Notes under the pieces: generated by a model
What the model was told of the DNA's origin: nothing
Database searches by the model: none
Seen by the model: only the letters and a program-made list of their open reading frames with translations
In this document: positions 20,559 to 29,283 of the stretch, piece after piece
How the letters are laid out: every line of letters starts with the position of its first letter
Numbering within the stretch: position 1 is the first letter of the stretch
Position numbers and translations under genes: made by a program
Origin: a virus
Virus record (IMG/VR): IMGVR_UViG_3300046653_000021
Coordinates: 1 to 29,903 of that record
Length of the DNA stretch: 29,903 nucleotides
Direction: 5' to 3' (one strand)

Positions 20559-21941
20559 TCAGGACACGGAGAATTTCAAGGTCTTGTAGGCCTCGGAATT
20601 GATCACGCTACCGCCGACGCGCTTGGTCGTGTAGAAGCCGATATAGGGCTTGTTGCTGAACGGGTCGCGAATAACGCGGGTGCCGATTCGGTCCACGATG
20701 GTGTAGGCGCGTTTGAAGTCGCCAAACAGCACCGAGTAGCTCGATGCCGCAACCACTGGCACGTCTTCGGCCTCAATCACCGGGTAGCCGAGCAGCGTGG
20801 CGGGCACGTTGGGCGCGGTGATGGGGTTGAAGATGTAGCGGCCAGAGGTGTCCTTGAACGCCGCAATGGTGAACAGCACCGACTTGGGCATGACAAACGA
20901 CGCATTGGCGCGGTAGCGCGCTTTGACCTTGCTCACCAGGGTGATCAGGATATCTGACGGGCTGCTTGCGGGGAATGCAGCAGACACGCCGGTGGGAACG
21001 TACTCGACCGTGCCAAAGGCGCGGGTCGCGTCAGCCGTGGCCGCCATGGTGGCCGTCAGCAGACCCTTGGGCTGGTTGGAGCCGCTGCCAGCGACAAACA
21101 ATGCACCTTCCTGGCGCCCGAATTCTTCAGCCAGTTCGTCTGCCAGCCAGGCTTCGGCGTTGAAGAACACATCATCCAGCATTTGCTGCGTAGCCTGCGG
21201 GTTGGCATACATGTCGTAGGCGTTGATGGTGATGTCGGCCAGCGTCGGCGTGGCAGTGGCAGCACGTGCGCCGGTTTCCGTGGCGACCGCAGAGGCGGAG
21301 CCCTTCAGGTTGACCAGCTTGTGGTAATCGTTGGTAGAGACCTGCACCACGTTCGCGATGGAGCGAATGGGCGAGATATTGACCACCAGGGATTCCATCA
21401 TGCTGTCGATCACCTTGGGCACGGCATAGCCGCCATCCGCGCCAGCGTTGGTGCTGATGGCCAAGGCCTTTTGCTCCAGCGCTGCGAGGCCCGTGTCATT
21501 GCCCTTGGCCATATAGCCACGAAAGGCTTTTTTGTGCTCAGCCGTGGTTTCGTCGGCGTCGTTGGCATTGCCACCAAAGCCGGGGCGCTTGGCCTTGGCC
21601 TGGATGTCTTCCAGCGACTTCTTGATTTCTTCCTGAGTCTTGCTCAGATCCGCGAAGATCGCAGTGGACCGGGCGAGCTCATCGGAATGGGCGAGCCCTT
21701 TTTCGAGCTTCGCGAGCTTTTCGTCATTGGCTTTCTTGAAGTCTTCGAACAGCTTGTTCGAATCTTCGATGGACTTGGTGATCAACTCCATATTGCCCAT
21801 GCACAGCATCGACAAACCGGCGAAGGCGTCGGCATGTTGCAACACGAAAGCGTGGGTATCAATGCCGTAAGCATTAGCTACAACAGAGACGGAAGCGGCG
21901 AGCACGGCGAGTGCCAGCACAAAGAGATTTTTGCGTTTCAT
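20559..21941 (-). CDS. Major capsid protein (HK97 fold)
   Basis: 460 residues from ATG 21939-21941 (GAAAG upstream). From about residue 51, M-E-L-I-T-K-S-I-E-D-S-N-K opens a charged coiled coil, the scaffolding-like delta domain (about 51-110). Next come A-D-G-G-Y-A-V-P-K-V-I, an HK97 capsid landmark, then P-I-R-S-I-A-N-V-V, then F-V-A-G-S-G-S-N-Q-P-K-G, and near the end D-R-I-G-T-R-V-I-R-D-P-F. The first 50 residues are hydrophobic (N-L-F-V-L-A-L-A-V-L-A-A-S-V) and resemble a signal peptide, which is unusual. ATG 21791 would remove them but has no clear ribosome site. The protease encoded upstream is expected to remove the whole delta domain. Confidence 0.93.
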   Translation of the reverse strand: MKRKNLFVLALAVLAASVSVVANAYGIDTHAFVLQHADAFAGLSMLCMGNMELITKSIEDSNKLFEDFKKANDEKLAKLEKGLAHSDELARSTAIFADLSKTQEEIKKSLEDIQAKAKRPGFGGNANDADETTAEHKKAFRGYMAKGNDTGLAALEQKALAISTNAGADGGYAVPKVIDSMMESLVVNISPIRSIANVVQVSTNDYHKLVNLKGSASAVATETGARAATATPTLADITINAYDMYANPQATQQMLDDVFFNAEAWLADELAEEFGRQEGALFVAGSGSNQPKGLLTATMAATADATRAFGTVEYVPTGVSAAFPASSPSDILITLVSKVKARYRANASFVMPKSVLFTIAAFKDTSGRYIFNPITAPNVPATLLGYPVIEAEDVPVVAASSYSVLFGDFKRAYTIVDRIGTRVIRDPFSNKPYIGFYTTKRVGGSVINSEAYKTLKFSVS

Positions 21942-21951
21942 AAATTCTTTC

Positions 21952-21976
21952 AAAAAAAAAGCCGCTCGAAAGCGGC
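21952..21976 (-). terminator. Terminator-like hairpin between protease and capsid
   Basis: GCCGCT (21971-21976, - strand), a TTCG loop and AGCGGC (21961-21966) are followed by nine T (21952-21960). It ends ten bases before the capsid ATG and 22 bases after the protease stop. Confidence 0.8.
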
Positions 21977-21997
21977 CGTGATGAGTGGGCTTATCGC

Positions 21998-22660
21998 TCA
22001 GGCTGCGAGCAGCTCCTTGCGACGGTTCAACAGGGTGGTGAGCGCCTTCATTTCTTCGGACGGGTCAATTACTGGGGCGGCCTCTCGCCGTGCCAGTGCA
22101 TGAATCCGCGAAACAATGGCTTTCGCCTCAGAGCGGGACACGCCACCTACCTCACGCAGGTATGACTCGGCGCCGCTCAGGTCGCCGATTTGTTCAATGG
22201 TTTTTACGGCCGACACGCGGCTTTCGTCATTCATGGGGAAGGTGACCAGGCTGCACTCCCACAGGTCGCCTTTTTTGATGGTGCGAATGCCCAGCTTCTG
22301 GTCGTAGCTGTCTTCACGCGTCTCGAAGCCGATGGACAGGCCGCTGATGGCCTTCATCTTCAGCAGCTCGTAAGACTCCGCGCCAAGCTGCGTCTTCATC
22401 GCCAGTTGACCTTCCACATACAGGCCTTTGGCGTCTTCATGGATCGCGGTATAGGCCCCTATGGGCTGGCGGGTGTTGTGCTGCCACAGCATGGCCGGCA
22501 TACGACCCTTGGCGGCCCATTCTTTGAGGCTCTCGGCAAACGCGCCGCTGGAGACGATGTCGTCGCCCTGATCAAGCACGTCGTACAGGTTGCCGTAGCC
22601 ACAGAACGTGCCGGTGGGCGTGACTTCCTTGATTTCAAATTTTCCGTCCTGAAATTTCAT
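21998..22660 (-). CDS. HK97-family prohead protease (peptidase S78)
   Basis: 220 residues from ATG 22658-22660, with AAGGAAA upstream. G-T-F-C-G-Y-G-N, then G-A-F-A-E-S-L, then P-A-M-L-W-Q-H61-N, then I-S-G-L-S109-I-G-F, and W-E-C-S-L-V-T-F-P-M-N are the full family signature, with His and Ser of the catalytic centre. It matures the capsid by cutting off delta domains. Placement directly before the capsid is standard. Confidence 0.93.
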   Translation of the reverse strand: MKFQDGKFEIKEVTPTGTFCGYGNLYDVLDQGDDIVSSGAFAESLKEWAAKGRMPAMLWQHNTRQPIGAYTAIHEDAKGLYVEGQLAMKTQLGAESYELLKMKAISGLSIGFETREDSYDQKLGIRTIKKGDLWECSLVTFPMNDESRVSAVKTIEQIGDLSGAESYLREVGGVSRSEAKAIVSRIHALARREAAPVIDPSEEMKALTTLLNRRKELLAA

Positions 22661-22672
22661 GGTCGTTTTTCC

Positions 22673-22981
22673 TTATCGAACGGGCAAGATGGCCAGGCTT
22701 TCCAACACCCGGCCCTGGTTGGTGGTGACGCGGGCGGTCAGCAGGTAGTCCACGATGGGGTTACCGCCCATGAAGCTCTGCAAAATGAGTCCATTCACGG
22801 TGTCCGTCGTGGACGATCCGTTGATCATCGAAGTCGGCGATGCATCTACGCCGATGTAGGGCGCGACCACGATGGTGTTGGTGGTGGTGATCAACTCGCC
22901 GGCCACCAGTGCAGCGGCAAAGCTGAACGTGACGGTGATTTTTTCGGCAACGGTCTTGGCATCAAGCCTCTGTGGGTTCAT
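22673..22981 (-). CDS. Small beta-rich protein, probable virion component
   Basis: 102 residues, overlapping the preceding large repeat protein by 20 bases. It begins D-A-K-T-V-A-E-K-I-T-V-T-F-S-F and continues in alternating strands, with no cysteine and no charged core. Likely a single beta domain. It is the last of a block of genes inserted between portal and protease; a capsid-associated role is inferred from location. Confidence 0.55.
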   Translation of the reverse strand: MNPQRLDAKTVAEKITVTFSFAAALVAGELITTTNTIVVAPYIGVDASPTSMINGSSTTDTVNGLILQSFMGGNPIVDYLLTARVTTNQGRVLESLAILPVR

Positions 22982-24881
22982 AAATCGCTACCTCGCTCAA
23001 GGCTGGTTTGCTCACTGTGGCGTTTTGGCCCAGGTAGTCGGCCTCCATGCCGCGCGCTCCCAAGGCCGATGTGGTGTTGGTTGTGGGGTACCGTGCTCCG
23101 AAGTTCCTGCTGCCCATGGCCACCGTTCTTGCCAGTGACTGATTTAGCGCACTGTGGGTCGTCAACCCCGCCACATACGCTGTCTGTGCAGACGTCTGCG
23201 CGGACAGCAAAATCTTTGTCGTCAAAATCGCGGCCGAAGCCGTCGCCGCTGCATTGCTCGCAGCCCATGGTGCAGACCCGGCGCTCAAACTGGCCGAGCC
23301 ACCCGTCGTTGCCGCCATGCTGCTTGACAGGCGGATCACCGTAAGCAACTGCACTGCCGCATTGGCCGCTGCGCTGTTGGCGGCAGCCAGGCTCACGGCT
23401 GTCGTCAGGTTCGCCGCCCCCCCCGTCACCGCGCCGTTGCTTGCCACCAGGGCGGCACTCGCACCGCCTGCTGTGAGGTTCGCGCTGGCCGTGGTGACTG
23501 CGCCGTTGCTTGCCGCCAGCCGAATCGCCGTAGTAAGTACTGCACTCGAAGCCGTGACCGCCGCATTGCTTGCCGACAACCCTTGCCCCAGCGCCGTGAG
23601 ATTGGCGCTGCCACCAGTTGCCGCCTGCCCAGCGGATAGCAATGCGATCCCCGTCGACAGCGCGGCAGCCGATCCGGTGAGGGCTTGGGCCGATGCCGAC
23701 AAGCCAACAGCCGTTGCAAGCGCCGCAGATCCGCCGGTGATGGCACTACCAGACGCTTGCAGTGCAAGGCTCGATGTCAGAACTGCAGACGCTGCTGCGA
23801 CTGCCTGCGCACTGGCCACCAGCGAAATTGCGCTGGACAGCGTCGCCACATATCCCGTCACTGCCGCGCCGTTGGCCACCAGCACCGCCCCACTTGACGA
23901 GGTTGTCAGGCTGGCCGCGCCACCAGTTACAGCCGATGCACTGGCCGCCAAAGGAATCGAGCTGCTCAGTGCTGCGGCCTTGCTCGGTGTCGCCGAGGCC
24001 GCAGACGCCAGCGCAATATTGGTCGTGAGCGCAGCCGTTGAACTCGTTTGGGTCGATCCGCTCGCCACCAGCGCGGCGCCAACACCGCCCGCCGTCAACG
24101 TGGCTGACCACGCAGTCGTTGCAGATGACACGGCGCCAAGTGCAATGGCGGTTGTCAGATTCGCTGCCCACGCGGTCGTTGCTGCGGACGTTGCTGCAAG
24201 TGCTGCGGAGGATGCACCCCCGACAAGCAACATGCCCACCCCCACGTTGCCGCCAATCGGCATACCGTCTGATGAGGGCGGTGGGCCAGAACTTACGCCA
24301 GCAAATCCGACAACGACAACAACCCCAGTGTCAGCAGAGGGAATCGTCCACTGCGCTGTCTGAGACCCGGCAGATACAGCCAGGTACGCGGCGCCAGATG
24401 CGTCGGCATAGACGGTGTCGTAAAAAATCGATGTCGCCCCGCCTGCCGGGGTGATCGTCGCCAGCGTGTTCTGGTCAATGAAACCGCTGATCAGCAAAGA
24501 GCCGTTGGCGCTGCTTGTTGTGATCGCTGTACTTGCTGTCCCCGCTCCCGCAAGATTGAAGGCTGTAGCGGTTGCAGTCCCATCTAGTCCAGAGGTGTCC
24601 TGCACCTCAAAGGCAAACACGCCCCAGTTGCCGTTCGCCGTCGTGATTACGTTGCCCGTGTTTGCCGTTGTGATCGGCGCCGTGTAGACGTGGCAAAAGT
24701 TGGAATTTATATCGAACGTGCCTGCACGCAGCGTGTACGTATTGCCCGCGCTATCTGTGACCCCCGTCGTAATTGAAAAGCTCGGCGTGATGACAACGAT
24801 GTAGTTGCCTACGACCGTCAAGCTCGCAAGAGTGACTGTGATATGTCCCTTGGCTGACTGCTTGATTGAGGGCGTCGTCAT
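22962..24881 (-). CDS. Repeat-containing virion-surface protein (about 17 units of 20 residues)
   Basis: 639 residues. Residues 1-200 are a beta-rich domain (K-G-H-I-T-V-T-L, then N-Y-I-V-V-I-T-P-S-F-S) typical of extracellular or virion adhesin-like folds, closed by a Pro/Ser linker. Residues about 226-577 consist of some 17 repeats of 20-22 residues with the form A-L-x-A-S-x-x-A-V-T-G-G-x-A-x-L-T-T-x-I, almost free of charged residues. The last 62 residues are non-repeated. Such a repeat suggests an extended solenoid or stalk, for example a head fibre. It sits between portal and protease, so a capsid role is more likely than a tail one. Family not recognised. Confidence 0.7.
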   Translation of the reverse strand: MTTPSIKQSAKGHITVTLASLTVVGNYIVVITPSFSITTGVTDSAGNTYTLRAGTFDINSNFCHVYTAPITTANTGNVITTANGNWGVFAFEVQDTSGLDGTATATAFNLAGAGTASTAITTSSANGSLLISGFIDQNTLATITPAGGATSIFYDTVYADASGAAYLAVSAGSQTAQWTIPSADTGVVVVVGFAGVSSGPPPSSDGMPIGGNVGVGMLLVGGASSAALAATSAATTAWAANLTTAIALGAVSSATTAWSATLTAGGVGAALVASGSTQTSSTAALTTNIALASAASATPSKAAALSSSIPLAASASAVTGGAASLTTSSSGAVLVANGAAVTGYVATLSSAISLVASAQAVAAASAVLTSSLALQASGSAITGGSAALATAVGLSASAQALTGSAAALSTGIALLSAGQAATGGSANLTALGQGLSASNAAVTASSAVLTTAIRLAASNGAVTTASANLTAGGASAALVASNGAVTGGAANLTTAVSLAAANSAAANAAVQLLTVIRLSSSMAATTGGSASLSAGSAPWAASNAAATASAAILTTKILLSAQTSAQTAYVAGLTTHSALNQSLARTVAMGSRNFGARYPTTNTTSALGARGMEADYLGQNATVSKPALSEVAIYEPTEA

Positions 24882-24884
24882 GCG

Positions 24885-24968
24885 CTACCCCAGGCAGTAG
24901 CGCGCAATCTCCACCACTGCTCGCAGGGCGGCAGCGGCAATCAGGATGACAGTGGCCTTGGTCTTCAT
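24885..24968 (-). CDS. 27-aa hydrophobic peptide (candidate small gene)
   Basis: A 27-residue frame from ATG 24966-24968, overlapping the previous stop as TGATG, and ending three bases before the next start codon. It reads K-T-K-A-T-V-I-L-I-A-A-A-A-L, then R-A-V-V-E-I-A-R-Y. It fills the only gap between two genes that otherwise would be 86 bases apart, in an operon with no wasted space. Coding status is uncertain. Confidence 0.35.
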   Translation of the reverse strand: MKTKATVILIAAAALRAVVEIARYCLG

Positions 24969-25588
24969 CAGAACTCGTATCCAACAACAGCGAACCGGGT
25001 GACGCCTTCAAGCGTCAGCGTCCCAGTAGGGCCATAACCCGCCAAGGTGAAGCCGACGCCAGTACCTGCGGGAAGATCAATACCTTCTGGCAGTGACACT
25101 TGTGTAAACGACTCCCCGCCCGTCATGGCGGTGGTCGTCGCCCCCGCTTGTGACCCCGCCTCGATTGAGTACACCAAGGGCGATGCCAGGGCTGCAACGC
25201 CCGCCGTATTCGCTCGGATGCGCAGCACGGCGCTGCCAACGGTGGCAAGCGATTTCGTCGCGATCCACACATGCGTGAGGCGCAGGGTCTTACCTGCGGG
25301 CACCACGGCGGGCGTGGTGGTAGCTGCGACTGCGGCATTGCTGTACCACTGCACCACGCTTTGCAGCGCCTCGGCCACGGGCGCGGCGTTGTAGGTGTCG
25401 AGCATGAAGACGCGGGCGTTTCTGCCGGACGGCAGATTGACCACCGGCATGGGCGTGGCTGCGGTGATGCGCTGGCCAGCAGCGGCAGCACCCCAACCCA
25501 GCTTCACCAGCGGCCATTCGGCGGGGCCGGATTCGGTGTCTGAACCGAATGTCGTGCCTCCCGAGCCAGGGTTTGCGACGAAGTTCAT
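24968..25588 (-). CDS. Beta-rich structural-block protein, unknown
   Basis: 206 residues from ATG 25586-25588. It is Ala/Gly/Thr/Val-rich with no cysteine. It contains L-R-L-T-H-V-W-I-A-T-K, then S-A-V-L-R-I-R-A-N-T, and P-A-G-T-G-V-G-F-T-L-A-G-Y. The composition and strand pattern resemble jelly-roll or fibre-type virion proteins. It is followed by a coupled short frame and the repeat protein. Role inferred from location among head genes. Confidence 0.6.
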   Translation of the reverse strand: MNFVANPGSGGTTFGSDTESGPAEWPLVKLGWGAAAAGQRITAATPMPVVNLPSGRNARVFMLDTYNAAPVAEALQSVVQWYSNAAVAATTTPAVVPAGKTLRLTHVWIATKSLATVGSAVLRIRANTAGVAALASPLVYSIEAGSQAGATTTAMTGGESFTQVSLPEGIDLPAGTGVGFTLAGYGPTGTLTLEGVTRFAVVGYEF

Positions 25589-25597
25589 GGTGGCTAC

Positions 25598-26236
25598 TTA
25601 GTTGTCGATCGATGGCGACAGCGCGGCTGCCGCAAACGTGGGTGCAGGGTCGCCGGGATTGATCGTCTTCACGGTAGTGAGCGGCTCAATCATCATCATG
25701 TTGCCCGCCGTAGTGGCGTCAAAATACGCCGCCGCCCAGACGTAGGCGATGGTTCCGCTGTTCGCGGCACCAAAGGTCAGCGTGCCGTTGTTGCTGGTGG
25801 CTGGCACACCTGTGCCCGTGCTGGCCACGGTGGTGCCTGCGCCCTGAGTGCCGGCCCAGTTGGCCAAAGATGCTGCGGTGTTGGATCGGGCATAGCCGGT
25901 GTAACTGGCCTCCACCGCCGTGCCTGCACGCAGCGCGACGGTTTGTTCGGTAAATACCGCCGTGCCGTCAGTGATGGCTTCGCCGTTGGCGCCAGGGTAC
26001 AGCGTGGCCTGCGCCGCAGCGGTAGTGCCCGCCGTGGTGCATTTGTATAGGTGCGTGCCGCCTGCGTTGGCCGTCAAGCTGATGGTGTCATTCAGCGCAT
26101 AGGCGGTGCTGTTGGCGCGTGGGCCTTTGGTGGTCGTCAACAGGCCGATTGATAACGTGGTTGTGGGTGGCGTGTACGCCTGAGCGCGCAGAAGCCAATC
26201 GACGAGTTTGTTTGCGAGATAGCTGGTGTAAAGCAT
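25598..26236 (-). CDS. Putative head-fibre / virion-surface protein
   Basis: 212 residues from ATG 26234-26236, with AGGAGAAAG upstream. The start Y-L-A-N-K-L-V-D-W-L-L-R, then T-P-P-T-T-T-L-S-I-G-L-L-T-T, the W-A-G-T-Q-G-A-G segment and an end of the form F-D-A-T-T-A-G-N-M-M-M-I-E-P-L matches a widespread small phage structural family whose members are usually called fibre or decoration proteins. It lies directly after portal. The N-terminal helix may anchor it and the beta domain extend outwards. Confidence 0.65.
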   Translation of the reverse strand: MLYTSYLANKLVDWLLRAQAYTPPTTTLSIGLLTTTKGPRANSTAYALNDTISLTANAGGTHLYKCTTAGTTAAAQATLYPGANGEAITDGTAVFTEQTVALRAGTAVEASYTGYARSNTAASLANWAGTQGAGTTVASTGTGVPATSNNGTLTFGAANSGTIAYVWAAAYFDATTAGNMMMIEPLTTVKTINPGDPAPTFAAAALSPSIDN

Positions 26237-26248
26237 GGTTTCTTTCTC

Positions 26249-27553
26249 CTACTTGGCTGGTTCTGGTTTTTCAGGAATAGGTTCGGCTGTTGATCCGGGC
26301 TTTTCGCCCTCGGCCAGGTCGGCGTTTTCGTCCGGGTCATCCGTGCCGTCGGTCATGTTCAGCGGCATGAGCGGCAAATCGAGCCCTTCGAGCGGGTTGA
26401 AGATGATCCCCATGGACGATTCAGCAGAGCGCGCTTCATTGCGGGTCATCCAGCCGTCCAAAATCCCGCTGTGGTAGAGCTTCGAGCGGCTGGCGGCGTC
26501 TCCGCGCAACAAGCCGGCCACGTTGAACTTGGCTGTGAGATTGGTTTTTTCCTGTGGGGTCATCAAGTCGCGCTTGATCGCCTTTTCTATGCGCACCAGC
26601 CAGGGCATGAGCGAAAAATTCACGAATTCCAGCGACATTTGCTCGATATTGCTGAAGGTGGCCTTCTCCAGGTCGTTGATCATGTGCGCGGGCACGCGGA
26701 AGATGGCCGCGATCTCGCTGCGCTGATACTTTCGGGTTTCGAGGAACTGACTGTCGTCAGCATTCATGGAAACCGGGGAAAACTTCATTCCCTCTTCGAG
26801 CAGCGCGGTTTTGTGGGCGTTTTCACCGCTGTAGGCCTCGTCAAACGAGTTTTTCAGGCGGTCGTAGCCCTCTTTTGTCAACTTCCCAGGGTGTTCCAGC
26901 ACGCCACCCATCTTGGCGCCGTTGCGAAACAGTTGGCCGCCGAACTTTTCCGTGGCCAGAGCCAGGCCAATTGACTCTCTGGCGTAGGCAATCGGGCTGA
27001 TGCCCATCCAGCCATTGAGCGTGAGGCCCCGAATGTGCAGGATTTCACCCGCGTAAAACGTGCGAAACGTCGAGTCGGGCATGGTGATTTGGTACTCAAG
27101 CGTCCAGTTGCTGCCCATATTCACGCGCACCATGTCCGGGTGCAGCGGCAGCAGCTCGACGACCCGTCCCGACGGCGTGCGGTTGACGTAGGCGAACGCA
27201 TTGCCACGCAAATTCAGCGAGACCACCATCATTTCCCAGAACTCGACGCTGGTCTGCCAATCGTTGGGCTGGTCATGCAGCAGCGCATGCAAAGGGTGCT
27301 GCGCCATCAGGGTGTTGACGTTGCCAGCGTCCTTGCGGTACAGGTTGATCGGCAGCATTCCGATGGATTCGGCCAAAACCTTGATGCTGGTGTACACAGC
27401 AGCGCTTTGCATGGCGGTTTGTGGGTTGACCACAATGCCGCTGGCAGACGCGCCGCCCCCAAAGGCCCATGCCATGTAGCGCTCAAGGGTGCCCCAATCG
27501 GGCGTGGCGCTTTTACGCACCAGGCCCGTCAAGGTCTTCCAAAAACTTGCCAT
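26249..27553 (-). CDS. Portal protein (HK97 gp3 family)
   Basis: 434 residues from ATG 27551-27553, with GAAGGT upstream. V-Y-T-S-I-K-V-L-A-E-S-I-G-M-L-P, then L-R-G-N-A-F-A-Y-V-N-R, then I-L-H-I-R-G, then P-I-A-Y-A-R-E-S-I, and I-A-A-I-F-R-V-P-A-H-M-I form the complete family signature. Length is normal. The portal dodecamer forms the DNA entry gate and docks the terminase, encoded just upstream. Confidence 0.95.
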   Translation of the reverse strand: MASFWKTLTGLVRKSATPDWGTLERYMAWAFGGGASASGIVVNPQTAMQSAAVYTSIKVLAESIGMLPINLYRKDAGNVNTLMAQHPLHALLHDQPNDWQTSVEFWEMMVVSLNLRGNAFAYVNRTPSGRVVELLPLHPDMVRVNMGSNWTLEYQITMPDSTFRTFYAGEILHIRGLTLNGWMGISPIAYARESIGLALATEKFGGQLFRNGAKMGGVLEHPGKLTKEGYDRLKNSFDEAYSGENAHKTALLEEGMKFSPVSMNADDSQFLETRKYQRSEIAAIFRVPAHMINDLEKATFSNIEQMSLEFVNFSLMPWLVRIEKAIKRDLMTPQEKTNLTAKFNVAGLLRGDAASRSKLYHSGILDGWMTRNEARSAESSMGIIFNPLEGLDLPLMPLNMTDGTDDPDENADLAEGEKPGSTAEPIPEKPEPAK

Positions 27554-27564
27554 GAATCAGACCT

Positions 27565-29283
27565 TCAGAATGAATAGACGCCTCTGTCTTCGTAGACAGA
27601 CGGCCCATTCGGTTTGTTGGAGATCGACCTGGACAGCGCCATGATCAAAGCCACGGCGCCGTCGATCTTGTTTTCGTTGCGCTCTTTGCGCGGGTAGATG
27701 TTGTCCTTAGCGTCGCGGTGACAGACCACGTTGCTGATCATCCAGCTCAGTGCCGGGTTACCGTCGTGTACCAACTTGCCCTGCAGCACCAGCGCCTCCA
27801 GTTGCTTCATGGGTTCGCTGATGTTTTGTACGGTTTGGCGCACCTCAACCATCGGCGCGCCCTGCTCAATCATGTGGCTGGCCAGTTGCGTGGCTTGCCA
27901 TGGGTCAAATGCCACCTCTTCGACCTGCAAACTACCCATGTCGTCGGCCAGATCGACCTCGATTTGGTCGAAGTCGGTGACCTCACCCGACGTGACCGTG
28001 AGCCATTTACTACGACGCCAGCCTTCGTACTGGCTATTTCCAGACTGTTCAACCGTTCTTTCGGGCAGATAAAACTGCGATTTGACGTAGTAACGGTTGG
28101 CATCGGCGTCATAAAACAGCCTGGCCTTGGCCGCGATGTCCACCTTGCTCGCAAGATCGAGTGCAATCACGCACGGAAGGTGCGCCACGCGCTCAATGGT
28201 CAGTCCAAGATCGGCGCAGCGGTCCCAGGCTTGCATGTCCATCCAGGCGCTGTCGGCATTGACCCAGACGTTGAGCCTCTTCGTCAAAAAGTTTCCCATG
28301 GCGCTGGCCATCGCCGCGCCCTTGCGACTGGCAGACTCCATGTCGTCCAGCAGCACCGACTTCAACCAGTTCGGGTTCGCCTTGGCCCAGCTCGCGGCGT
28401 CGTGTGGGTCGTCGCCATCGTCGATCGTGTAGATGATCCCGAACAGGCTGTCATCCGAGATCTGTCCACCCAGCACTTTCGTCACATGCGTGCGGCGTTC
28501 GTAGCAAATACCTGACCGATCGCTGCCCGCCGTGGTGATGTTCCACAACAAAGATTGCTCGCGCGCACCCCGAGCGGTGTCGATCACGTCGTACACGGCG
28601 CGGGTCTTGTGGGCGTGCAGCTCGTCGATCACGGCGAAGTGCACGTTCAGCCCGTCCAACGTGCTGCCTTCGGCGGCCAGCGGCTTGAAACTGCTGGATG
28701 TTGCCGCCACCGTCAACGCGTGCTGCAGGATCGCCACGCCGCAATAGGTCCGCAGGTCCGGTACGCGCTCGGCCATGGCCTTGGCATCATCAAACACAAT
28801 GCGCGCCTGGTCGCGTGTGGTCGCCGCGCTGTAGACCTCGGCGCCTTGCTCTCCATCGGCAGTGAGCATGTATAGGGCTAGGCCACTGGACAGCGTGCTC
28901 TTCGCGTTCTTGCGCGGAACCTCGGTGTACCCCTCACGGAACCGGCGCAACCAGCGGCCGGCGATACCTTCTTGATCCGATGTTTCAAACTTCACCCAGC
29001 CGAACACTGTAGTGATCACAAAACACTGCCACGCTTCCAGTTCGATCAGCCGGCGCTCGCGTGCCCACTTGCCCTTGATGTGCGGCAGCAGCTCGATGAA
29101 TTCGCAGGGCCGCTCCGCGCGCTCGATGTCGAACTTGAACGGCCAGTCGGCAGACGGTGCCCGCGCCAGGTCATCCAATTGCCGCTGACACGCCAGGCGC
29201 GTCCACTTGCAGGCCGGAATTTCGCCCGCGATCACCTGCTGTGCATACGTCTGCGCAGCGTCTACATATTTGCCCACGGTCAA
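27565..29283 (-). CDS. terL: Terminase large subunit
   Basis: 572 residues. The ATPase domain has a Walker A-like V-P-R-K-N-A-K-S-T (122-130), a Walker B F-A-V-I-D-E (216-221) and a coupling motif I-T-T-A-G (249-253). The RNase H-like nuclease domain opens with V-I-A-L-D376-L-A-S. This is the HK97/P27-associated terminase family. The start is TTG 29281-29283, overlapping the terS stop as TTGA, so translation is coupled. The enzyme packages DNA and cuts at cos or pac. Confidence 0.95.
   Translation of the reverse strand: MTVGKYVDAAQTYAQQVIAGEIPACKWTRLACQRQLDDLARAPSADWPFKFDIERAERPCEFIELLPHIKGKWARERRLIELEAWQCFVITTVFGWVKFETSDQEGIAGRWLRRFREGYTEVPRKNAKSTLSSGLALYMLTADGEQGAEVYSAATTRDQARIVFDDAKAMAERVPDLRTYCGVAILQHALTVAATSSSFKPLAAEGSTLDGLNVHFAVIDELHAHKTRAVYDVIDTARGAREQSLLWNITTAGSDRSGICYERRTHVTKVLGGQISDDSLFGIIYTIDDGDDPHDAASWAKANPNWLKSVLLDDMESASRKGAAMASAMGNFLTKRLNVWVNADSAWMDMQAWDRCADLGLTIERVAHLPCVIALDLASKVDIAAKARLFYDADANRYYVKSQFYLPERTVEQSGNSQYEGWRRSKWLTVTSGEVTDFDQIEVDLADDMGSLQVEEVAFDPWQATQLASHMIEQGAPMVEVRQTVQNISEPMKQLEALVLQGKLVHDGNPALSWMISNVVCHRDAKDNIYPRKERNENKIDGAVALIMALSRSISNKPNGPSVYEDRGVYSF

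Noticed and set aside
23254-24363. 369-codon open frame on the + strand
   Set aside because: Mirror of the repeated protein on the other strand; its Ala/Pro-rich pattern follows from the repeat.
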